From Thalassospira sp. TSL5-1 (GTDB lineage: Bacteria; Pseudomonadota; Alphaproteobacteria; Rhodospirillales; Thalassospiraceae): a stretch of DNA of 49,817 bases. The notes beneath the pieces were generated by a model. The model was not told where the DNA came from, searched no databases, and saw nothing but the letters and a program-made list of their open reading frames with translations. The position numbers and the translations under genes were made by a program. Where the stretch lies: the NCBI RefSeq assembly GCF_001907695.1, contig NZ_KV880639.1, forward strand, positions 286 through 50,102, read 5' to 3'. Shown piece after piece: positions 9,552-17,976 of the stretch; the first letter of the stretch is position 1, and each line of letters begins with the position of its first letter.

Positions 9552-9575
9552 CCTGTTTATAGGATAAAATACAGG
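9552..9575. promoter_or_regulatory. Imperfect palindrome before the AraC gene
   Basis: A 24-base imperfect inverted repeat with CCTGT and ACAGG arms and an AT-rich centre, ending 24 bases before the ATG at 9600. It could be an autoregulatory operator overlapping the promoter of the AraC-LysE pair. It is suggested only by symmetry and position. Confidence 0.3.
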
Positions 9576-9599
9576 TCGTATTAAAAAGTCGATTGGCCC

Positions 9600-10430
9600 A
9601 TGAACACCGAAAACATTGCCCTTTTACCCACGTCTCGACCGGGAACCGAGGCCGTTGCCGCCTGTTCGGCGCATCATTTTGCGCGCCACAGCCATGATGT
9701 CTACGGCATTGGCATGATTGACCGGGGTGGCCAAAAATCAGCCAGCGGACGGGGGATGGTCGAAGCAGGCCCCGGCACCATCATTACCGTTAATCCCGGT
9801 GAAATTCACGACGGAACACCAATTGCCGGTGAACCACGCCAATGGCGTATTGTCTATTTCCAGCCAGATATCATCAGGGCTGCCATCAATTCATTGTTTG
9901 ACGGCACAGCCCCCGAACATGAATTTACCAGCCCGGTTTTTCAGCGCACCCATCTGGCGCAATACTTCAATGAAATATTCCACCACATTACCAGTCTGGA
10001 TTCCGGTTATGATGAAACCAAATCCCGTATGGAATATGATGAGCTGTTGATCATGCTGGCCCGCGCAAGCCTGGAAAAAACACAGCAGCCCCATGAAAGC
10101 ACGTTAATCGCGCCAGGCATCTTCAAAGCCAAACAGCAGATCGATGATGCCCCTGGCGCGCCCCTGCAACTTGATGATCTGGCACACACAAGTGGCCTGG
10201 GAAAATATCAACTGATCCGCAATTTCAGCCGTGCGACCGGATATACGCCGCATGCTTATCTTGTGCAGAGGCGCGCACTTTTGGCCCGCCAGCTTATTTT
10301 GCAAAAAACGCCCCTGGCGGAAGCCGCAATCACAGCAGGCTTTTCCGATCAAAGCCATATGACCCGGCAATTCATGCGTTTTTATGGCTACAGCCCGGGA
10401 AAACTGGCCAGATCCATTGGCAAAGGCTGA
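9600..10430 (+). CDS. AraC-family transcriptional regulator (cupin type)
   Basis: A 276-residue regulator. The N-terminal half is a cupin-like ligand domain (HFARHSHDVYGIGMIDRG region, then PGEIHDG), and the C-terminal 100 residues carry the double AraC helix-turn-helix ending in the signature FSDQSHMTRQFMRFYGYSPGK. A LysE-type exporter begins 89 bases downstream in the same direction. AraC regulators of this kind often control an adjacent exporter in response to the exported amino acid, so this pair is probably functional together. The ligand is unknown. The start at 9600 is the first in-frame ATG and gives the expected family N-terminus, although the ribosome binding site is weak. Confidence 0.9.
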   Translation: MNTENIALLPTSRPGTEAVAACSAHHFARHSHDVYGIGMIDRGGQKSASGRGMVEAGPGTIITVNPGEIHDGTPIAGEPRQWRIVYFQPDIIRAAINSLFDGTAPEHEFTSPVFQRTHLAQYFNEIFHHITSLDSGYDETKSRMEYDELLIMLARASLEKTQQPHESTLIAPGIFKAKQQIDDAPGAPLQLDDLAHTSGLGKYQLIRNFSRATGYTPHAYLVQRRALLARQLILQKTPLAEAAITAGFSDQSHMTRQFMRFYGYSPGKLARSIGKG

Positions 10431-10519
10431 TGAGACGGCATGCAATTTTCTTCAAGATTGAGCACTTTCTCACCGGCATAGTGACGGCACTTATTTAGCA
10501 ATTGCGATCAGGAGCCATC

Positions 10520-11131
10520 ATGTCGATCGAATTTTTCATCACATCGCTGATACTGGTTTTGTTACCGGGAACCGGCGTGATCTATACCCTTGGCACCGGC
10601 CTGACACGGGGCTGGAAGGCGGGCACATGGGCGGCACTGGGTTGCACATTTGGAATTGTCCCCGCCCTGATCGCAAGTGTTACCGGCCTTGCAGCCCTGC
10701 TACATACCAGCGCACTGATCTTCGAGGGATTGCGCTATCTTGGTGTGGCTTACTTGCTATATATGGCACTCATGATCTGGCGCGATCATTCAACAATGGA
10801 TGTTGACGAAACCCAAATACAGAAAAGCCATGTCAAAATTGCGATAAATGGCTGCCTGATCAATATCCTCAATCCGAAACTGACATTGTTTTTTCTGGCA
10901 TTTTTGCCCCAGTTCATTCCGGCAACGGCAACCGACGGCACTGCTCGCATGATCATGCTGGGCATCATTTTCATGATCATGACTTTTGTAGTGTTCACGG
11001 GGTATGGGCTGTTTGCAGCACTTGCCCGGCGCCATGTTTTGACACGGCCCCGGGTGATGTTGTGGCTAAGGCGCAGTATTGCCGGCATATTTGTCTTGCT
11101 GAGCGCAAAGCTGGCCTTTTCCAATCGCTAA
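10520..11131 (+). CDS. LysE/RhtB-family amino-acid exporter
   Basis: A 203-residue inner-membrane protein with about six hydrophobic segments. It opens with the family pattern FFITSLILVLLPGTGVIYTLG and contains the conserved NILNPKLTLFFLAFLPQFI segment (about residues 114-132). LysE/RhtB proteins export amino acids or derivatives using the proton gradient; the substrate is not predictable. I chose the ATG at 10520, which has AGGAG 5 bases upstream, over an in-frame TTG at 10502. It follows the AraC regulator at 9600 and converges on the PAP2 gene. A 7-bp inverted repeat (AATCGCT/AGCGATT) spans the two stop codons. Confidence 0.92.
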   Translation: MSIEFFITSLILVLLPGTGVIYTLGTGLTRGWKAGTWAALGCTFGIVPALIASVTGLAALLHTSALIFEGLRYLGVAYLLYMALMIWRDHSTMDVDETQIQKSHVKIAINGCLINILNPKLTLFFLAFLPQFIPATATDGTARMIMLGIIFMIMTFVVFTGYGLFAALARRHVLTRPRVMLWLRRSIAGIFVLLSAKLAFSNR

Positions 11132-11140
11132 GTCCGAAGC

Positions 11141-11839
11141 CTAAAAGCGATTGCGCGACACTAGCCAGAACAGCAGGACCCACGCCGCCCCCAATGTCCA
11201 GCCTGCCAGCACATCGGTCGGCCAGTGAACGCCAAGATAAAGGCGGCTTGAACCGATCAGAAGCGTCATGAACACGCCGACCGATACCACAAAAACGCGC
11301 ACCCTTAGTCGCTTTTCCGTCCGGGCGACAAGGGTGCCCAATGTAAGATAGGTGATGGCCGATAACATCGCGTGTGCGCTGGGAAAACTCAGTGAATGCA
11401 CCGGAACAAGATGCGGGACAATATCGGGCCGGGCGCGATCAAAGAGAATTTTGAGGGCTTCTTCAAACACGGCCCCAAGACCGATTGACGCAACCACCCA
11501 AAATGCCGCCCGGCGGTATCCCGCGACCAGCAAATAGGCTGTAACGATAAATGTTAACAATGCCAACACGGCAACACCACCCAAGGCGGTAATGTCGCGC
11601 ACAACACCCAGCAACCACGCTGGCCCTATAGGCTGTGATAAATCATTTCCGTGGCGCATCAATAGCAAAATGGCTTTATCAAAGGCGCCACTTTCCTGCT
11701 CGAACACGTCTTCGGCAACTTTGCCAAATAACAACAAAAATCCGGCAATTGCTGTGATAACGGCCAGAACTTTTGGCTCGAACGGCGATTTCTGACGGAT
11801 TTTATCAATGACGGAGCGGGACATTTCGCGCAAGGGCAC
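11141..11839 (-). CDS. PAP2-family membrane phosphatase
   Basis: A 232-residue polytopic membrane protein with the three PAP2 phosphatase motifs: KILFDRARP (motif 1), FPSAHA (motif 2, catalytic His) and SRLYLGVHWPTD (motif 3, nucleophile His). Such enzymes dephosphorylate phosphatidic acid, phosphatidylglycerol phosphate or undecaprenyl pyrophosphate at the outer face of the inner membrane; which one applies is unknown. The start is uncertain. The frame opens with a GTG at 11839, and an ATG at 11824 gives MSRSVIDK. Neither has a clear ribosome binding site. It converges on the LysE gene with only 9 bases between the stops. Confidence 0.88.
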   Translation of the reverse strand: MPLREMSRSVIDKIRQKSPFEPKVLAVITAIAGFLLLFGKVAEDVFEQESGAFDKAILLLMRHGNDLSQPIGPAWLLGVVRDITALGGVAVLALLTFIVTAYLLVAGYRRAAFWVVASIGLGAVFEEALKILFDRARPDIVPHLVPVHSLSFPSAHAMLSAITYLTLGTLVARTEKRLRVRVFVVSVGVFMTLLIGSSRLYLGVHWPTDVLAGWTLGAAWVLLFWLVSRNRF

Positions 11840-11971
11840 ACCTGTATGATTGCAAAACCACGATCACCGCAAAATGGCGATGTAACAGGTAACGTCGATA
11901 ATGCAGCTTTGTGCCGAAATAAGGCAGAAAAGACCAATGGCCCCAACACAAATGCGTTACCAAAAGCAAGA

Positions 11972-14900
11972 TTATGACGCGCGCATCAAAGACTTTGTCA
12001 TCAATGCCCGCAGCTTTGCCGGTTTAAGGGGCTTGTTTAACAAACCAAATGACTGGGCGGATATTTTTTCGGCTGTTTCCGGGCTACGATCCGCCGTGAT
12101 GATAATTCCCGGTGTTACAAAACCCAAGACATCGCGCAAATGACACAAAACATCCAGCCCGGTTTGCCCCGAACTTAAATGATAATCGGCCAGGATAATG
12201 TCGGGGACAAAAGCCGTCGTCTCCTGGGCGGTTGGCACCATCAGGGATTCGGCCTCGGCGCCAGAACGGGCGGTTGCCACCACACAATCCCAATTTTCCA
12301 GCATGGCACGCATTCCAGCCAGAATATCGGGTTCGTTATCGATGCACAAAACCCGCAATCCCCCCAATTCCCCCCCGAGCCGACGACGTGGAGCTGTGAC
12401 AAGCGTTTCAGGGGCCGCAACCCCCAAAGGAACATCAACCGAAAACACTGTGCCACGCCCCGGCCGGGAGCGTACTGATACCTTATGATCAAGACGCCGG
12501 CCCAGGCGCTCCACAATGGCAAGCCCCAGCCCCAAGCCTTTGACATCAACGTTTTCCGGGCTTTCAAGGCGATGAAATTCACGGAAAATGACTTTAAGCT
12601 TATCTTCGGGGATGCCGGGGCCACTGTCCCATACCTCGATGCGCAAAACATCACCCCGCAAACGGCATCCCACCACCGTGCCGCCCTTGCGGGTATAGCG
12701 CAGGGCATTTGAAATGAAGTTCTGCAAAATACGGCGCAGCAACCGGCTGTCACTGCGTACCCAAATATCACGCGAAAGCACGCTAAACCGAAGACCCGCC
12801 TGTTCGGCAATTGGGGTAAATTCGGTTTTCAAGGCATCCAGAACTCTGGATACCGGGAAATCCTGCAAACTTGGCTGCATCGCCCCGGCATCAAGTTTAC
12901 AAATATCCAGAAGCTCGTTCAAAAGCTCCTCGACCCCTTTGAGCGAAACATCCACCTTCCCCACCAGGTCTGCCGCATCATCGGGCAGGGACCGACCGCC
13001 CAGCGCAACGGTAAACAGCCGGGCGGCATTTAATGGCTGAAGCAGATCGTGGCTGGCGGCAGCAAAAAACCGGGTTTTGGTATCGTTGGCGGTTTCGGCC
13101 TGTTCCTTGGCAACGGAAAGTTCGCTATTTAAGGTCTCAAGGGCGCGGGTCCGGTCTATAACGCGCTGTTCCAGTCCCTCATTGGCCTCCTTTAGGGCCT
13201 GTTCTGCCTGGCGGCGTTCGGTAATGTCGTGGTAAATACAAAAATATCCCAAAACCTCGCCGGTTTCATCAAAATGCGGGATATAGGTGCCTTCGGCAAA
13301 GCGTTCCTCGGTGAAGCCTTCCATGGGTGGAAAATCGATTTCAAAACTTTGCCGATAGCCTTTCAAAACCTCGGCAATCATCGGGGCAAGGCGTTTATAG
13401 CGGGTTGCACCAACAGCCTCGGCAACACTCAACCCATGCGCAGCAGCACGGCGCAGGCCAAACATCCGTTCATAGGGGCGGTTGGTAAAGCGCAAACGCT
13501 GATTTTTATCGGCATAGGCAATCATGACCGGAATGTTATCGGTATAAATGCGAATGTTGCGTTCGCTTTCGCGCAGGGCATCCTCGGTACGGACACGGGC
13601 GGTAATATCGGCAATTGTGGCAACAAAGCCGCCATCGGGCATCGGGTTGGTGCGAATTTCCAGCACCATCCCGTCACTGCGTTTGCGTTCATAGGTGTGG
13701 GGCAAGCGGCGCATTTGCGGGGCCGCATTGCGCCCCAGCAATATATCAAGGTCCACCGCACGCGCCCCGGTATGACGGCAGGTTTCCACCAGTTGTGCTA
13801 ACGGCATTGTCACCTGAATATCGGCAGCGGCAATTCCCAGCAAATCAATGAAACGATGGTTCCAGGTGGCCAGGCGCAAATCATGGTCAAACACGCCGAC
13901 ACCTTGCGAAATATTCTCCAGGGTATTGAGCAACAGGTCGCGATTGAACTTGATGGCTTCGGAGGCTTCATCCAGCAACTCCATCGCGTCACGCCGGGAA
14001 ACCGCCCGATCCGGCAGCAAAAGCGCCATCACCACCCGCGAGGACGCAGCACCTACAGCACCACTCAGCAGATGTTCGGTAAAATTGCTGGCATCAATAT
14101 CGGCCAGATCGCCACGACCGACATCGCCGCCCCGCCTTACCAGATAGGCGTCAAAGGCCCGTTCGGCCCATTGTGCGCCCAAAAACCGCGCGGCAAGTTT
14201 TTCAAGCTCGCCAATGGTGACGCGGCCAGGCCAAATGTCGGTTCGGGTTTGTGCAGGGCTGCGGCCGACATCGACAAACAACTGAGCCTGGCGACGTTGT
14301 GTAACCCCCTGAATGCCCATTGCAGAGCCGAGTAACAGCAATATGATATTCACGCAAAGGCTCCAGATCACCCCATGCGTCAAGGGTTCCAGATCCAGAC
14401 CGAACAGGGCCTGAGGTCGTAAAAAGCCGATATTAAGCGGCCCGTTTGTCAAAATATCAGACGGCAGAAAGCCGCTTTGAACAAAGGATGGCATCAGCAA
14501 GGTATAGCACCACATGGCAAACCCGCCGATCAGCCCCCAACGCACCCCGGTTCGATTTATGGCCTTCACATACAAGGCCGCCAGCACCGCCGGGGCAAAT
14601 TGTGCAACGGCGGCAAAAGACAGCAAACCAATATCAGCCAGCGCATATTTTTCGCTTAGAAACCGGTAAAAGCCATAGGCCAGGAACATCAGAACCAGTA
14701 CCGCGATCCGGCGTATTTTCAAAACAAGCTGGCTGACATCGCCCGTGGCCTGATCACGCAGGCGCGGCAATCGCAGCAGTACCGGCATGATCAGGTCGTT
14801 ACATACCATCGTCGAAACCGCGACACAGGACACAATCACCATACCGGTACTGGCCGATAACCCGCCGACAAAAGCCATAAGCGCCAGATTGTTTTGCCCA

Positions 14901-15892
14901 CCCAGCAAAGGCAGGGTGAGAACAAATGTATCGGGATTTACCGCACCCTGCCCGCTAAACAGCAACAATCCTGCAACCGCAATCGGCACCACAAACAGGT
15001 TGATCGCCACCAGATAGGCAGGAAACAGCCAACGCGCCGTTTTAAGGTTTCGACTGTCATCATTTTCAACAAAGGTAACGTGAAACTGCCGTGGCAGGCA
15101 GATGATGGCAAACATACCAATCAGGGATGCCACAAAAAAATGCGGGGTCAGCCAGTTCTCTGTGGCAAACAGGGCGGTGATATCCGGATATTGACGCACC
15201 TTTTGCGCAAGATCGCCAACGCCTCCAAACAAACCGAACACCACAAACAGGCCAACCGCCAGAAACGCCAGCAGCTTGACCAGACTTTCAAAAGCAATAG
15301 CAAGAATAAGACCGTCATGATGTTCGGAGGCATGAATATAGCGCACGCCAAACAACACCCCGAAAACCGCCATCATGATGGTCACGTAAAAGGCGGTATC
15401 CTTGGTGAAGTTGGCTGCACTATGGCGCACAACGTCCTCGCCCACCGGCCCCAAAAGCACATCAAACGAGGTTGAAACTGCCTTAAGCTGAAGGGCGATA
15501 TAGGCCAGGATACCGACCATCGCGATCACCGCGACAAGAGCAGCCAAGCTTTGGCTTTTGCCATAACGCGAGCCCAGAAAATCGGCAATCGAGGTAATGT
15601 TTTGTGCCCGGCATACCGTGGCAATTTTCACCATTACCGGATAGCCCGCCAGCATCATAACCACCGGCCCGATATAGATCGGCAAAAATGCAAACCCATG
15701 CAGGGCAGCCGTCCCCACCGAGCCAAAAAACGTCCAGCTTGTGCAGTAAACCGCCATCGAAAGGGCATAAATTACCGGCTTTAACCGGGAGGTGCGCCAC
15801 AGGCGGGCATATTTATCGCCATAATGGGCAATGGCAAATAACAGGCCGATATAGGTCATCGCGACGATAAATATCAAACCACCCTGAAGCAT
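11972..15892 (-). CDS. SSS-domain hybrid sensor histidine kinase (CrbS-like)
   Basis: A 1306-residue sensor. Residues about 1-500 form a sodium/solute-symporter (SLC5) domain with about 13 membrane segments. Next come a linker in the position of the STAC domain (about 505-620), two PAS domains (about 650-770 and 780-905), a coiled coil, a HisKA domain with phospho-acceptor His948 (AAASHDLLQPL), an HATPase domain (NFISNALRYT, then DSGPGIPEDKL) and a C-terminal receiver with Asp1236 (ILADYHL). This layout matches CrbS/MxtR-type kinases, which sense or transport a carboxylate and control acetate use with a LuxR-type regulator. The likely partner is the regulator at 8789-9469. It is longer than most CrbS proteins because of the second PAS domain. 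The ATG at 15892 is preceded by GGGGAAG. Confidence 0.93.
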   Translation of the reverse strand: MLQGGLIFIVAMTYIGLLFAIAHYGDKYARLWRTSRLKPVIYALSMAVYCTSWTFFGSVGTAALHGFAFLPIYIGPVVMMLAGYPVMVKIATVCRAQNITSIADFLGSRYGKSQSLAALVAVIAMVGILAYIALQLKAVSTSFDVLLGPVGEDVVRHSAANFTKDTAFYVTIMMAVFGVLFGVRYIHASEHHDGLILAIAFESLVKLLAFLAVGLFVVFGLFGGVGDLAQKVRQYPDITALFATENWLTPHFFVASLIGMFAIICLPRQFHVTFVENDDSRNLKTARWLFPAYLVAINLFVVPIAVAGLLLFSGQGAVNPDTFVLTLPLLGGQNNLALMAFVGGLSASTGMVIVSCVAVSTMVCNDLIMPVLLRLPRLRDQATGDVSQLVLKIRRIAVLVLMFLAYGFYRFLSEKYALADIGLLSFAAVAQFAPAVLAALYVKAINRTGVRWGLIGGFAMWCYTLLMPSFVQSGFLPSDILTNGPLNIGFLRPQALFGLDLEPLTHGVIWSLCVNIILLLLGSAMGIQGVTQRRQAQLFVDVGRSPAQTRTDIWPGRVTIGELEKLAARFLGAQWAERAFDAYLVRRGGDVGRGDLADIDASNFTEHLLSGAVGAASSRVVMALLLPDRAVSRRDAMELLDEASEAIKFNRDLLLNTLENISQGVGVFDHDLRLATWNHRFIDLLGIAAADIQVTMPLAQLVETCRHTGARAVDLDILLGRNAAPQMRRLPHTYERKRSDGMVLEIRTNPMPDGGFVATIADITARVRTEDALRESERNIRIYTDNIPVMIAYADKNQRLRFTNRPYERMFGLRRAAAHGLSVAEAVGATRYKRLAPMIAEVLKGYRQSFEIDFPPMEGFTEERFAEGTYIPHFDETGEVLGYFCIYHDITERRQAEQALKEANEGLEQRVIDRTRALETLNSELSVAKEQAETANDTKTRFFAAASHDLLQPLNAARLFTVALGGRSLPDDAADLVGKVDVSLKGVEELLNELLDICKLDAGAMQPSLQDFPVSRVLDALKTEFTPIAEQAGLRFSVLSRDIWVRSDSRLLRRILQNFISNALRYTRKGGTVVGCRLRGDVLRIEVWDSGPGIPEDKLKVIFREFHRLESPENVDVKGLGLGLAIVERLGRRLDHKVSVRSRPGRGTVFSVDVPLGVAAPETLVTAPRRRLGGELGGLRVLCIDNEPDILAGMRAMLENWDCVVATARSGAEAESLMVPTAQETTAFVPDIILADYHLSSGQTGLDVLCHLRDVLGFVTPGIIITADRSPETAEKISAQSFGLLNKPLKPAKLRALMTKSLMRAS

Positions 15893-16029
15893 CTTCCCCG
15901 CGCATTCCCTTTTTGCCTGCCATCATGGGCACGGCCCATTCAATCCCAGTTTGCACTATACCATGCCGGTATCATCGACTAAAACGACGGACATCAACCC
16001 TAAGACCAATTGTTAAGCACCAGGTGATT

Positions 16030-16422
16030 ATGTCTTCGCAATATGCCTTTTTTGCCGGAATTTTACGTTTCGTCGCCAAGAAAACCGCCGCCGAAGACCC
16101 CGAAATTCGCGTCATGATGGGGCATTTGTCCGGCATTGCCGATGCGGTTGAAAAAACCGGCCGGTTTATGATCCTGCGGGAGAATTGCGAAAGCGCCGCC
16201 CGCGCCTTTGCCGGTGTGGCAAAGTTCCTTCAGGAACGCATCCTGCCCGAGGCCCTGGCCGACGGCAACAAAGGCGCGGTTGAACAGCTGAAATGGACCA
16301 TCGAAACATCGCTGGCACTGGCGGCAGAACTGGTCAAACGCATTGCCCATGAGGACTATGCCGGGCAGGAAAGCTTTACTTTCGACCTGCCCCAGCCCCC
16401 CAGTGCGGCCAAACCTCACTAA
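16030..16422 (+). CDS. Small helical protein, unknown function
   Basis: A 130-residue, predominantly alpha-helical cytosolic protein (MSSQYAFFAGILRFV start) with repeated amphipathic patterns and a Pro-rich C-terminal tail. I do not recognise a family. I chose the ATG at 16030, which has an AGGTG-type site just upstream, over an earlier in-frame ATG at 15913 whose extension is rich in His, Pro and Arg and lies in the divergent promoter region. It is divergent from the SSS hybrid kinase with 137 bases between the starts, so the two may share regulatory sequence, which is the only functional hint. Confidence 0.75.
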   Translation: MSSQYAFFAGILRFVAKKTAAEDPEIRVMMGHLSGIADAVEKTGRFMILRENCESAARAFAGVAKFLQERILPEALADGNKGAVEQLKWTIETSLALAAELVKRIAHEDYAGQESFTFDLPQPPSAAKPH

Positions 16423-16457
16423 CCGGCAAAAGACAGCCACGCTGGCCTACATCCCAT

Positions 16458-16496
16458 AACAAAAAAGGGCGACCCAAGCGGATCACCCTTTCTTTT
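16458..16496. terminator. Bidirectional intrinsic terminator
   Basis: An A-run, an imperfect stem (AAAGGG with CCCTTT plus inner GA/TC and CC/GG pairs) and a T-run, placed between the convergent small helical gene and the first TRAP binding-protein gene. Confidence 0.65.
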
Positions 16497-16531
16497 TGTT
16501 TGTCTGTCAAATCCGCGTCAGGATTTAAGGA

Positions 16532-17626
16532 TCAGGATTCCTCCCAAACCTTTGCACGCTGCATGAGGCAGGTCGCCTCGAATGCCTTGCCATAAGGTGC
16601 GGCAATTTTGGTAAACGCCATATAGGAATCGTAAATACGCTGATTGAGTTCTTTTTTCGCCGCGATTTCCTTCACCGCATCCATCGACTGTTTGGCCAGA
16701 GCCTTAATCACTTCGTCAGGGAAGTGGCGAATCTCGATATTCTTTTTCAGAACGGCCTGATAGGATTCGATATTATTATAAGTGAAATCTGCCAGGGTTT
16801 GTTCCGTATTCGCCTGGGCCGCAACCCGCACGATTTCCTGCAGATCTTCGGGCAGCGAATTGAACTTGTCCTTGTTGATAAAGACTTCAATGCCTGTACC
16901 CGGCTCGGCAAATGCCGGGGTGTAATAATATTTGGCAACCTGGGTCAGGCCAAAGGCATAATCGTTCCAGGGACCAACCCATTCGGCGGCATCAATCGCG
17001 CCTGACTGCAAAGCAGGCAGAATTTCGGCGGCAGGCAGCATGGTGACAATCGCACCCAAACGGCGCATCGCTTCGCCACCAATCCCGGCATAACGCATCT
17101 TGATACCCTTGATGTCATCAACGGTATTGATTTCCTTGTTAAACCAGCCACCGGCCTGCAGGCCGGTATTACCGGCGAGAAACGGCACAACGTTGAACTG
17201 CGAATACAGTTCTTCCCACAGGGCCTGACCGCCGCCAAAACGCATCCAGCCTGACAATTCCCAGCCGGTTAAGCCAAACGGAATAGTCGAAAAGAAGTTT
17301 ACGGCATCATCCTTGCCTGCCCAGTAATACGGGGTCCCATGCGCCATTTCGGCCACACCCTGCTCGACCGCATCCATACATTCAAAGGCAGGAACAAGTT
17401 CGCCCGGGCCGTAAACCTTGATGTTCAGACGACCGCCCGACATTTTCTTGACACGTTCGGCGAATTTTTCGCCATTGGCACCCAGTCCGGGCGAACCCTT
17501 TGGCCAGGGCATAACCATGCGCCAGTTAAATGTATCATCGGCCTTGGCAATCGCAGGCGCGGCAAAGCCACCAGCAACTGCGCCAGCCGCAAGGCCCGCA
17601 CCCTTAAGAAATTTACGACGTTCCAT
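16532..17626 (-). CDS. TRAP transporter substrate-binding protein (DctP family), copy A
   Basis: A 364-residue periplasmic protein with a Tat-type signal (MERRKFLKGAGLAAG, then an AIAKA cleavage region). The DctP fold markers are present: WRMVMPWPKGSPG near the N-terminus, the conserved arginine in IKMRYAGIGGE that binds the substrate carboxylate, and the AAEWVGPWND segment. The class resembles TakP-type, 2-oxo-acid-binding proteins, but the substrate is not proven. I chose the ATG at 17626, with GGAGC upstream and the twin arginines right after it; the open frame extends a further 104 codons without support. It is about 70% identical by eye to the neighbouring copy B. No DctQ or DctM membrane gene is near. 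Confidence 0.93.
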   Translation of the reverse strand: MERRKFLKGAGLAAGAVAGGFAAPAIAKADDTFNWRMVMPWPKGSPGLGANGEKFAERVKKMSGGRLNIKVYGPGELVPAFECMDAVEQGVAEMAHGTPYYWAGKDDAVNFFSTIPFGLTGWELSGWMRFGGGQALWEELYSQFNVVPFLAGNTGLQAGGWFNKEINTVDDIKGIKMRYAGIGGEAMRRLGAIVTMLPAAEILPALQSGAIDAAEWVGPWNDYAFGLTQVAKYYYTPAFAEPGTGIEVFINKDKFNSLPEDLQEIVRVAAQANTEQTLADFTYNNIESYQAVLKKNIEIRHFPDEVIKALAKQSMDAVKEIAAKKELNQRIYDSYMAFTKIAAPYGKAFEATCLMQRAKVWEES

Positions 17627-17758
17627 CACGAGCTCCAGTAGTCTTATTTTGATAATTTTTTGCGCAAAAACGACAAATCTATGCCATTCAATACGTTGCA
17701 AGGGGGCAGAGTCTTTGGTTTTGCCAATAGCAACAATGCGCGTTTTCGGGATGCAGGT

Positions 17759-17773
17759 ATGCGTAAAACGCAT
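17759..17773. promoter_or_regulatory. Perfect small palindrome upstream of TRAP copy A
   Basis: A 15-base dyad (ATGCG, five-base centre, CGCAT) lies about 130 bases upstream of copy A, within the 350-base gap between the two binding-protein genes. It may be an operator; evidence is symmetry and position only. The rest of this gap holds the copy B terminator and no gene. Confidence 0.3.
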
Positions 17774-17910
17774 GGGTTGCATTATTCGCAACGCAATATT
17801 GAACCTTAAATAGGTGTTTACCGTTACGTCTGTCTGCCTGCAACCAAGCACAACATCGCCGTCCCCTATTGCCGCCCTTCGCATATGCAATGCTGTTAAA
17901 ACAAAACCGC

Positions 17911-17946
17911 CCTGTCGATGAACAGAGCGGTTTTGCACTTAAATGT
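17911..17946 (-). terminator. Intrinsic terminator after TRAP copy B
   Basis: A 13-bp stem with one mismatch (17932-17944 with 17913-17925 on the minus strand), followed by a T-rich tract. It separates the two binding-protein genes, so copy A probably has its own promoter rather than being read through. Confidence 0.8.
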
Positions 17947-17976
17947 CCCTTAAAGTCCTGATTTCCGCTGTGAAAA

